A program made the position numbers and the translations under genes. Under the pieces are notes generated by a model. The model made no database searches, was not told the origin of the DNA, and saw only the letters and a list, made by a program, of their open reading frames with translations. Shown piece after piece: positions 4,959 to 10,552 of a stretch of DNA of 10,552 nt; the stretch's first letter is position 1, and each line of letters opens with the position of its first letter. This stretch comes from Erysipelotrichaceae bacterium (GTDB lineage Bacteria > Bacillota_I > Bacilli_A > Erysipelotrichales > Erysipelotrichaceae), in the NCBI GenBank assembly GCA_016302195.1, contig JAEDOA010000047.1:1-10552 (forward strand). The letters are read 5' to 3'.

Positions 4959-7028
4959 CTAACCGTTATTGCGTTTAATTATTTCCTGAGTAATTGAGAA
5001 TGGAACTTGTGAATAGTGATCCATCTGCATAATGTAGTTGCCTCTTCCTTGAGTGCATGATCTTAATGCTGTTGCATAGCCGAACATTTCACTTAATGGT
5101 ACCATTGCTTTAACCGCAATTGCATTGTTTCTTTCCTCCTGATCAACAATTTGACCACGGCGTGAAACAACATCTCCCATTACGCTACCTAAATATTCGC
5201 TTGGAGCAACGATTTCAACATTCATGATTGGCTCAAGTAATACAGGTCCGCACTTTTTGGCAGCTTCTTTTAAAGCCATACCAGCAGCAATCTTGAAGGC
5301 ATTTTCACTACTATCTACTTCATGATAACTTCCATCAAATAAAGTAGCCTTAATATTGATTACTGGATAGCCTGCTTGTAAACCGCCTTGTAAAGCTGCA
5401 ACTAGTCCATCTTCAGTTGGCTTGATGAATTCTTTTGGAACTGAACCACCAACTGTAGCATCAACAAATTCAAATCCTTTGTCTTCATTTGGTTCGAATC
5501 TAATCCAAACATCACCATATTGACCATGACCACCTGACTGTCTAACGAACTTACCTTCGCATTCAGCAGTTTTTGTGATAGTCTCACGGTAAGCAACTTG
5601 TGGTTTACCTACATTACATTCAACATTGAATTCTCTTCTCATACGGTCAACAATAATGTCTAAGTGTAATTCACCCATTCCGGCAATAATTGTCTGTCCT
5701 GTATCTGTATCTGTATATGTTTTGAATGTTGGATCTTCTTCAGCTAATTTAGCAAGTGCAGTGCCCATTCTATCCTGGTCTGCTCTTGTTTTAGGTTCAA
5801 CTGACATATTGATAACTGGTTCAGGGAATACCATTGACTCTAATGTGAAGTTGTTACCCTCTGAGCATAATGTATCGCCTGTTGTTGTATATTTAAATCC
5901 AATAGCAGCAGCGATATCACCTGCATGAACTTCATCAATATCCTGACGGTGGTTAGCATGCATCTGCATAATACGGCCGAATCTTTCCTTCTGACCTTTT
6001 GTAGCATTATATACATATGAACCAGCCTTAGCACTTCCAGAGTATACTCTGAAATATGTCAATTTACCAACAAATGGATCAGTCATAATCTTAAATGCTA
6101 GAGCAACAAATTGTCCCTCATCACTTGCAGCAACATGTACTTCTTCGCCATTTTTGTCAGTGCCTTTAATAGGTTTAACATCTAATGGAGATGGCAAATA
6201 GTCTACTACTGCATCAAGCATTTGAACTACGCCTTTGTTTTTATAAGCAGCACCAGCTAATACTGGGAAGAAATCACCAGAACAAACTGCCTTACGTAAT
6301 ACAGTTTTAATTTCTTCTACTGTAACTTCTTCTCCTTCAAGAACCTTCATCATGAATTCGTCATCATATTCTGAAATCATTTCAAGTAATTGTTCTCTAT
6401 AGGCTTCTAAATCTGCTTCTAAATCTGCTGGTACATCAATTTCTTCATCATGTCCGTGTAAATCGCTTGTAAATTTATATGCTTTTCTTGTAATAACATC
6501 CACGATTCCATCGAAATGATCTTCACATCCAATAGGAAGTTGAATAGGGCATGCTTTTGCGCCTAATCTTTTTCCAATTGATTGGTATGACATAATGAAG
6601 TCTGCGCCTGTAGCATCCATCTTATTAACAAAGACGATTCTTGGAACTCCATAAGTAGTTGCCTGGCGCCATACTGTTTCTGTTTGTGGTTCAACACCGG
6701 CTTTAGCGTCTAAGACAGTAACCGCACCATCTAAGACTCTTAATGATCTTTCAACTTCAACTGTAAAATCAACGTGGCCTGGAGTATCAATGATATTAAC
6801 TCTACAACCCTTCCAAGTGGCAGTAGTTGCAGCAGAGGTGATAGTAATACCTCTTTTTTGTTCCTGTTCCATCCAGTCCATTACAGCTGTACCATCATGA
6901 GTTTCACCAATTTTATGAGTTTTACCTGTATAGTACAAAATACGTTCTGTAGTTGTTGTTTTACCAGCATCAATATGAGCCATTATGCCGATATTTCTGG
7001 TATGTTGCAAATCAAATTCACGTGACAT
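4959..7028 (-). CDS. fusA: translation elongation factor G
   Basis: EF-G, 689 residues, the GTPase that drives ribosomal translocation and, with RRF, ribosome recycling; it is the fusidic acid target. The G domain shows AHIDAGKTT at 17-25, switch I GITITSAATT at 60-69, DTPGH at 81-85 and NKMD at 135-138. Domains II-V follow at normal length, including the domain IV GGHGQYGDV segment and the C-terminal MDHYSQVP region. It is the third gene of the str operon. The gap after rpsG is only 12 bases, and AGGA of the Shine-Dalgarno (7042-7039) includes part of the rpsG stop codon, with a rather long 10-base spacing; translation is probably coupled to rpsG. Its position between rpsG and tuf marks it as the main EF-G and not a tetracycline-resistance or fusA2 paralogue. 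Confidence 0.98.
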   Translation of the reverse strand: MSREFDLQHTRNIGIMAHIDAGKTTTTERILYYTGKTHKIGETHDGTAVMDWMEQEQKRGITITSAATTATWKGCRVNIIDTPGHVDFTVEVERSLRVLDGAVTVLDAKAGVEPQTETVWRQATTYGVPRIVFVNKMDATGADFIMSYQSIGKRLGAKACPIQLPIGCEDHFDGIVDVITRKAYKFTSDLHGHDEEIDVPADLEADLEAYREQLLEMISEYDDEFMMKVLEGEEVTVEEIKTVLRKAVCSGDFFPVLAGAAYKNKGVVQMLDAVVDYLPSPLDVKPIKGTDKNGEEVHVAASDEGQFVALAFKIMTDPFVGKLTYFRVYSGSAKAGSYVYNATKGQKERFGRIMQMHANHRQDIDEVHAGDIAAAIGFKYTTTGDTLCSEGNNFTLESMVFPEPVINMSVEPKTRADQDRMGTALAKLAEEDPTFKTYTDTDTGQTIIAGMGELHLDIIVDRMRREFNVECNVGKPQVAYRETITKTAECEGKFVRQSGGHGQYGDVWIRFEPNEDKGFEFVDATVGGSVPKEFIKPTEDGLVAALQGGLQAGYPVINIKATLFDGSYHEVDSSENAFKIAAGMALKEAAKKCGPVLLEPIMNVEIVAPSEYLGSVMGDVVSRRGQIVDQEERNNAIAVKAMVPLSEMFGYATALRSCTQGRGNYIMQMDHYSQVPFSITQEIIKRNNG

Positions 7029-7040
7029 AATTTATTTTTC

Positions 7041-7511
7041 CTAGAAACGATAATGAGCGTAAGCCTTGTTAGCTTCAGCCATCTTATGAGTATCTTCACG
7101 TTTTTTAACTGATCCACCAGTTCCATTTGATGCATCAATTATTTCGTTTGCTAAACGTAATTCCATTGTTTTTTCATTACGTAAACGAGAATAGTTTACC
7201 AACCATCTCAAACCTAAAGTTAATTTTCTTTCCTGAGAAACTTCAACTGGAACTTGGTAGTTAGCACCACCAACTCTTCTCTGTTTCAACTCAAGAACTG
7301 GCATAATATTATCAAGTGCAGATTCGAAAACTTCCATTGCTTGTTTACCAGTTTTTTCTTCTACAATTGCGAATGCGTTATACAAAATTGATTGAGCTGT
7401 TCCTCTTTTACCATCAACCATAATACGGTTGATCAAACGAGTAACTAGCTTTGAATTATAAATTGGATCTGCTAATACATCTCTTTTAGCAATATGTCCT
7501 TTTCTTGGCAT
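7041..7511 (-). CDS. rpsG: 30S ribosomal protein S7
   Basis: S7, 156 residues, the primary assembly protein of the 30S head, binding the 3' domain of 16S rRNA near the E site. The N-terminus MPRKGHIAKR, the RRVGGANYQVPVEV segment (about 78-91) and the C-terminal KKREDTHKMAEANKAYAHYR stretch are diagnostic. Length is standard. AAAGGAGG with an 8-base spacing precedes the ATG. It is the second str gene, 25 bases after rpsL. In Escherichia coli S7 represses part of this operon by binding in the rpsL-rpsG gap; the gap here is too short to show a similar site. Confidence 0.98.
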   Translation of the reverse strand: MPRKGHIAKRDVLADPIYNSKLVTRLINRIMVDGKRGTAQSILYNAFAIVEEKTGKQAMEVFESALDNIMPVLELKQRRVGGANYQVPVEVSQERKLTLGLRWLVNYSRLRNEKTMELRLANEIIDASNGTGGSVKKREDTHKMAEANKAYAHYRF

Positions 7512-7536
7512 TGCGTTGTCCTCCTTTCATCAACGA

Positions 7537-7950
7537 TTATGCTTTTGGTCTTTTAGCACCATATAATGAACGACCCTGGCGACGTTCGTTTACACCAGCG
7601 CAATCCATAGTGCCACGAATAATATGATATCTTACACCTGGTAAATCCTTAACACGTCCACCACGAATTAATACTACGCTGTGTTCCTGTAAGTTATGAC
7701 CAATTCCTGGAATATAAGCTGTAACTTCCATACCGTTACTTAAACGTACACGGGCATATTTTCTTAAAGCTGAGTTTGGCTTCTTTGGTGTCATAGTACC
7801 AACACGTGTACAAACTCCTCTTTTTTGTGGAGCACTAATTGATGTAGCGCTACGTTTTAATGAGTTATAGCCTCTATTCAATGCAGGTGATGCAGATTTC
7901 CATTGCTTACTTTCGCGTCCTTTACGAACTAATTGATTTATTGTAGGCAT
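7537..7950 (-). CDS. rpsL: 30S ribosomal protein S12
   Basis: S12, 137 residues, at the decoding centre. It carries the same ~13-residue N-terminal insertion (about 25-40) as Bacillus S12. The key segments are TPKKPNSALRK at 54-64 and RGGRVKDLPGVRYH at 97-109. Lys56 and Lys101, the sites where streptomycin-resistance changes arise in Bacillus numbering, are both the sensitive residue. AAAGGAGG lies 6-7 bases before the ATG and falls in the loop of a predicted leader pseudoknot. It is the first gene of the str operon, with its own promoter at 8041-8070 and an 84-base leader, so translation of the whole operon may be controlled here. Confidence 0.98.
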   Translation of the reverse strand: MPTINQLVRKGRESKQWKSASPALNRGYNSLKRSATSISAPQKRGVCTRVGTMTPKKPNSALRKYARVRLSNGMEVTAYIPGIGHNLQEHSVVLIRGGRVKDLPGVRYHIIRGTMDCAGVNERRQGRSLYGAKRPKA

Positions 7951-7989
7951 GGTTATCCTCCTTTCCTATGCACACATAACCGGGTGTGC
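7951..7989 (-). promoter_or_regulatory. predicted H-type RNA pseudoknot enclosing the rpsL ribosome-binding site
   Basis: In the leader RNA GCACAC (7989-7984) pairs with GUGUGC (7975-7970). The 8-base loop contains GGUUAU (7981-7976), which is perfectly complementary to AUAACC (7956-7951), the bases between the Shine-Dalgarno and the AUG. The result has two 6-bp stems, a 2-base first loop, no bases at the junction and a 13-base third loop holding the Shine-Dalgarno. This is favourable H-type geometry. The pairings are seen in the sequence; folding and any regulation by S12, S7 or another ligand are inference. Confidence 0.55.
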
Positions 7990-8006
7990 CTAAATACCAC
8001 GTTATT

Positions 8007-8026
8007 AAGAGCCATTTACGGCTCTT
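8007..8026 (-). promoter_or_regulatory. leader hairpin near the 5' end of the str mRNA
   Basis: AAGAGCC and GGCUCUU form a perfect 7-bp stem with a 6-base loop, starting about 8 bases after the predicted transcription start. There is no U-tract on either side, so it is not a terminator. It may protect the 5' end or form part of a larger leader fold with the pseudoknot downstream. Confidence 0.55.
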
Positions 8027-8040
8027 TAACATGCTTATAT

Positions 8041-8070
8041 ATATTACCAAATTTTCAGCAGCAAAGTCAA
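8041..8070 (-). promoter_or_regulatory. main promoter of the str operon (rpsL-rpsG-fusA-tuf)
   Basis: On the minus strand TTGACT (8070-8065, 5/6... matching TTGAC plus one change), an 18-base spacer and TAATAT (8046-8041) preceded by TGG, an extended -10. Predicted start is G at 8034. The -35 begins only seven bases after the stop codon of the upstream lipid-kinase gene, so the two genes are separately promoted, though read-through from that gene is possible. Confidence 0.82.
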
Positions 8071-8076
8071 TAATTA

Positions 8077-8985
8077 TTATTGCCTTGGAACGTAAAATTT
8101 TAGCTTCTTTTGATGGTTTATAATGGTTACATCGTTAGCTTCAATAATCTCTCCATCCAGACACAAAGTTACCGTTTTTTCAGAATGAACTTCAACCTCT
8201 TTAACTTGTCTATACTCTATATATTTTTTAAATTTATCATTGCCAATATGTTTTCCTTCTTTATAAACTTTTATTAACGGGATAAGCCTAAATATGTTCA
8301 TACACTTTGCCAAACACAATTCCATTAGCCCGTCATTTATCTTACTTAGCGGAGCGCACTTGTATGCTCCACCGACATAGCTTCCATTAGCTAATGTACA
8401 AAGCAAAAATTTACCTTCTGGATTAACTACATTTCCATCAGCTATTATTTCATATCTATTAACTAATGCGGTGCATAGGGCCATTAACAAACCAGTAGTA
8501 TACGAATTTTTACCACCTAAAAATGGCATTCTTTTAACCTTGTGCATAAACTTAACAACCTGAGTTTCAAAACCCAAATTTATGACATTAACAGAATATC
8601 TGCCATTAACTTCCATCACATCAACATCTACGATTTCTCCAGTAGAATACTTACTTATATCAGTAAACAACTGCTCACCGCCAAAATATTTGACGTAGTC
8701 ATTTCCGCTTCCACAAGGAAAAACGGAGAAGCAGCAATGTTTTTGATTGACCATTCCATTAATAACCTCATTTATTGTGCCATCTCCTCCACAACAAACA
8801 AAACAGTATTCCTTATTTTCAGTATTAGTTTCCAACATTTGTCTAACATACCTTGTAGCATCTCCACTACTTTTAGTGTAATAAATAGAGTAGTCAAGTG
8901 ACGTGTCGTTTTCCAGTTGTTCTAATAAACTTCTCTCTGAATTTTCCACTCCTGCATAAGGATTTATAACAAAAACAAAATGCAT
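8077..8985 (-). CDS. diacylglycerol kinase family lipid kinase (DgkB/YegS-like)
   Basis: A 302-residue soluble lipid kinase of the DAGK catalytic family. Members phosphorylate diacylglycerol or related lipids at the inner face of the membrane; in Gram-positives DgkB returns diacylglycerol from lipoteichoic acid synthesis to phosphatidic acid. Motifs are NPYAG at 8-12 (usually NPxSG), the nucleotide-binding GGDGTINEVING at 66-77, PCGSGNDY at 90-97, NDG at 217-219, and LDGE at 276-279, where Asp277 and Glu279 match the catalytic DgkB pair. The usual GFDA motif reads GFET at 138-141. The lipid substrate cannot be fixed from sequence; another lipid of the same class is possible. GGTGA lies 5 bases before the ATG. 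It diverges from the hydrogenase-like gene and ends against the str promoter, with no terminator seen. Confidence 0.9.
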   Translation of the reverse strand: MHFVFVINPYAGVENSERSLLEQLENDTSLDYSIYYTKSSGDATRYVRQMLETNTENKEYCFVCCGGDGTINEVINGMVNQKHCCFSVFPCGSGNDYVKYFGGEQLFTDISKYSTGEIVDVDVMEVNGRYSVNVINLGFETQVVKFMHKVKRMPFLGGKNSYTTGLLMALCTALVNRYEIIADGNVVNPEGKFLLCTLANGSYVGGAYKCAPLSKINDGLMELCLAKCMNIFRLIPLIKVYKEGKHIGNDKFKKYIEYRQVKEVEVHSEKTVTLCLDGEIIEANDVTIINHQKKLKFYVPRQ

Positions 8986-9008
8986 ATTTTCACCAACCTT
9001 ATTTATCT

Positions 9009-9017
9009 ATTTTAACA
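9009..9017 (-). promoter_or_regulatory. possible extended -10 promoter of the lipid kinase gene
   Basis: Minus-strand TGT-TAAAAT (9017-9009) is an extended -10 with no good -35. Predicted start is near 9002, giving a leader of about 17 bases. It overlaps the -35 of the divergent hydrogenase promoter on the opposite strand. Confidence 0.4.
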
Positions 9018-9041
9018 TATCACTTGATAACGATGTATAAT
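9012..9041 (+). promoter_or_regulatory. promoter of the [FeFe]-hydrogenase-like gene
   Basis: TTAACA (9012-9017, 5/6), an 18-base spacer and a perfect TATAAT (9036-9041). The predicted transcription start is near 9048. That places the upstream in-frame ATG at 9024 outside the transcript and supports the ATG at 9060 as the true start. Confidence 0.62.
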
Positions 9042-9047
9042 ATTTAT

Positions 9048-9053
9048 GAGAGG
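9048..9053 (+). promoter_or_regulatory. Shine-Dalgarno that fixes the hydrogenase-like start at 9060
   Basis: GAGAGG ends 6 bases before the ATG at 9060. The earlier in-frame ATG codons (9024, 9033) have no such site and lie in the promoter. The site is at the very 5' end of the predicted mRNA. Confidence 0.65.
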
Positions 9054-9059
9054 TATATT

Positions 9060-10481
9060 ATGGATAAATTCGAAACACAAATACAATTCTGGAAACACGA
9101 ATGTCTTAAGGAAGTAGCCAAAAGTGCTTTCAACGACACTTTGATGCAGGACTGCCTATCTATTCCAACAAAAATCATTCCAGGGAAAACTCCCACCGCT
9201 CGTTGCTGCGTCTATAAGGAAAGAGCCATATTATCTGAAAGAATTAAACTGGCAATGGGAGGAAATAAAAATAGAAACAATGTTGTCGAAGTAATAGAAA
9301 TTGCCTGTGATGAGTGCCCAGCGGCTGGTTTTACAGTATCTGATGGATGTCGAGGCTGTCTAGCCCAAAAATGCGCATCAGCCTGTAAAAAATCAGCAAT
9401 TCAATTTGATCACAATCGAATTGCCCATATCGATAAATCCTTATGTATAGAATGCGGCATGTGTGCTAAAGCCTGCCCATATTCAGCAATTTCATCTAGA
9501 AAAAGACCATGTCAAAACGCTTGTAAGGTAAAGGCCATATCGATAAATCCTGATATGTCCGCTAATATTAACGATGATAAATGCATCCAATGTGGAGCGT
9601 GCGTAACAAGTTGTCCATTTGGTGCCATATCTGATAAATCATTCATTCTAGATGCTATTGATTTAATTAAGCAAAGACAGAATGATAAAGATAAAAAACT
9701 ATTTGCTTTAGTTGCTCCTGCCATAGCTACCCAATTTGATGACTGCAAGCTCTCTCAGGTAGTTACCGCTTTAAAATGTTTAGGCTTTGATGAAGTATTT
9801 GAAGTAGCATTAGGCGCCGATGTAGTAGCTAAATATGAAGCCAGAGAATTAGCACAGAAGGGATTTCTTTTCTCATCTTGCTGTCCTTCCTTCGTTAAGT
9901 ATATTCAATTATATCATCCAGAAATGGCCCAAATGATTTCTCACAATCTGTCTCCAATGGCAATGCTGGGAAAACTGTTAAAGCAATCTTATCCAAACTG
10001 TTCTACCATTTTTATTGGTCCATGCATCAGTAAAAAGAGTGAAGCACAAAAGCAGCAAGTAAGAGAATACATCGATTGCGTTTTAACTTTTGAAGAAATG
10101 GTTGCTATTTTCGACAGCAAAGATATCAAGCCAAATAAGCTTGAAGAAACAGAATTGGATAATGCTTCCTTCTTTGGCAGAATGTTTGCCAAAAGCGGAG
10201 GTGTGATTGGAGCAATCAGCCAATCAATTAAGGAACAAAATTTAGATATCCAGCTAAAAGCTGAGAGCGCAAATGGCATGGATGCAATTGCCGTTGCCGT
10301 TTTAAAAAAGAGTAAAAATATCTGCGAAAGCAATTTTATTGAAGGAATGGCATGTACAGGCGGCTGCATAAACGGTCCAGGCTGTATAATTCACAAATTA
10401 CAATCCGAAAAGCAATTAGAGTCTTTCTCTAAAACAAGCAGTAAATCAATCCTGCAGGCAGCAAGCAAATTAGAAGAATAA
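9060..10481 (+). CDS. monomeric [FeFe]-hydrogenase-like protein with ferredoxin-type Fe-S domains
   Basis: A 473-residue cytoplasmic iron-sulfur protein with an H-cluster domain, expected to make or sense H2 using ferredoxin electrons in an anaerobe. The N-terminal CCVYKERAI segment (49-57) and the overall layout resemble group B monomeric [FeFe] hydrogenases. Fe-S cysteines are C97/100/105/109, C129/132/135/139, C151/155 and C175/178/181/185, enough for at least three [4Fe-4S] clusters. The H-cluster motifs are L1 SSCCPSF at 272-278, L2 GPCISKKSE at 320-328 and L3 EGMACTGGC at 428-436. Compared with Clostridium CpI, the ligands Cys300, 355, 499 and 503 and the proton-relay Cys299 are kept, but Met353 is Gly320. 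The start at 9060 is chosen by promoter and Shine-Dalgarno. Maturation genes hydE/F/G are not in the window. A sensory or low-activity role cannot be excluded. Confidence 0.88.
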   Translation: MDKFETQIQFWKHECLKEVAKSAFNDTLMQDCLSIPTKIIPGKTPTARCCVYKERAILSERIKLAMGGNKNRNNVVEVIEIACDECPAAGFTVSDGCRGCLAQKCASACKKSAIQFDHNRIAHIDKSLCIECGMCAKACPYSAISSRKRPCQNACKVKAISINPDMSANINDDKCIQCGACVTSCPFGAISDKSFILDAIDLIKQRQNDKDKKLFALVAPAIATQFDDCKLSQVVTALKCLGFDEVFEVALGADVVAKYEARELAQKGFLFSSCCPSFVKYIQLYHPEMAQMISHNLSPMAMLGKLLKQSYPNCSTIFIGPCISKKSEAQKQQVREYIDCVLTFEEMVAIFDSKDIKPNKLEETELDNASFFGRMFAKSGGVIGAISQSIKEQNLDIQLKAESANGMDAIAVAVLKKSKNICESNFIEGMACTGGCINGPGCIIHKLQSEKQLESFSKTSSKSILQAASKLEE

Positions 10482-10552
10482 TAGAAAAGTATATTTAAAA
10501 GTTTTTGAAACTTAGCTGACAAACGTAAGAGATAAAAGAAATCACGCAAAAT
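10482..10552. other. short non-coding end of window
   Basis: Seventy-one bases after the hydrogenase-like stop hold no supported gene. A 6-bp AT-rich hairpin (AAGTTT at 10499-10504 with AAACTT at 10508-10513) has no U-tract after it and is a poor terminator candidate. Confidence 0.5.

Noticed and set aside
9024..9059. Upstream ATG at 9024 as start of the hydrogenase-like protein
   Set aside because: The added 12 residues are encoded by the -10 box region, lack a Shine-Dalgarno, and precede the predicted transcription start.
9512..10369. Minus-strand open frames opposite the hydrogenase-like gene
   Set aside because: No promoter, ribosome-binding site or recognisable motif; the plus-strand protein has clear cluster motifs throughout.
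10499..10513. Hairpin after the hydrogenase-like gene as a terminator
   Set aside because: The stem is short and A/T-rich, and it is not followed by a U-tract on either strand.
1..10552. Mobile element or genomic island border
   Set aside because: No transposase, integrase, tRNA or long terminal repeats are visible; the UvrX-like polymerase type can ride on mobile elements, but nothing else here supports this.

Overview
The window reads as the chromosome of a low-GC, anaerobic Firmicute. The evidence is an AT-rich sequence, AGGAGG-type Shine-Dalgarno sites, UGA used as a stop, a Bacillus-like long S12, a YolD/UvrX-type polymerase pair and an [FeFe]-hydrogenase-like gene. A gut Erysipelotrichia or Clostridia member would fit, but this is an inference and no rRNA is present to settle it. 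Nine of the eleven genes are firmly assigned by family; the polymerase subfamily and the physiological role of the hydrogenase-like protein are less certain.

Region 1 (1-800, + strand): a two-gene toxin/inhibitor operon. It encodes a secreted or membrane-tethered barnase-type ribonuclease and, overlapping its stop codon, a barstar-type cytoplasmic inhibitor. All five barnase active-site residues are present. The side-chain cluster around barnase Arg59 at the classical interface is replaced on both partners.

Region 2 (797-3566, - strand): degV (fatty-acid-binding FakB-like protein), yolD-like and a Y-family DNA polymerase with a clamp-binding motif. They are tightly packed and read from a promoter near 3600. 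The polymerase stop codon overlaps the barstar stop codon head-on, and no terminator lies between them. The polymerase starts with GTG, in the same frame as yolD and two codons after its stop. It lacks a clear Shine-Dalgarno but has an extended -10 box whose predicted start point is the GTG itself.

Region 3 (3653-8070, - strand): the canonical str operon rpsL-rpsG-fusA-tuf. It has a strong promoter at 8041-8070, an 84-base structured leader with a predicted H-type pseudoknot around the rpsL ribosome-binding site, a possible extra promoter before tuf, and a clear intrinsic terminator after tuf.

Region 4 (8077-10552): a diacylglycerol-kinase-family lipid kinase (- strand, directly upstream of the str promoter), and divergent from it a monomeric [FeFe]-hydrogenase-like protein with ferredoxin-type clusters. 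Their promoters overlap in a 75-base intergenic gap. The last 71 bases hold no gene.

There is no transposon, CRISPR array, tRNA or rRNA. No stretch over 300 bases lacks a gene. The best candidates for new biology are the rpsL leader pseudoknot, the rewired barnase/barstar interface and the unusual start of the polymerase gene.
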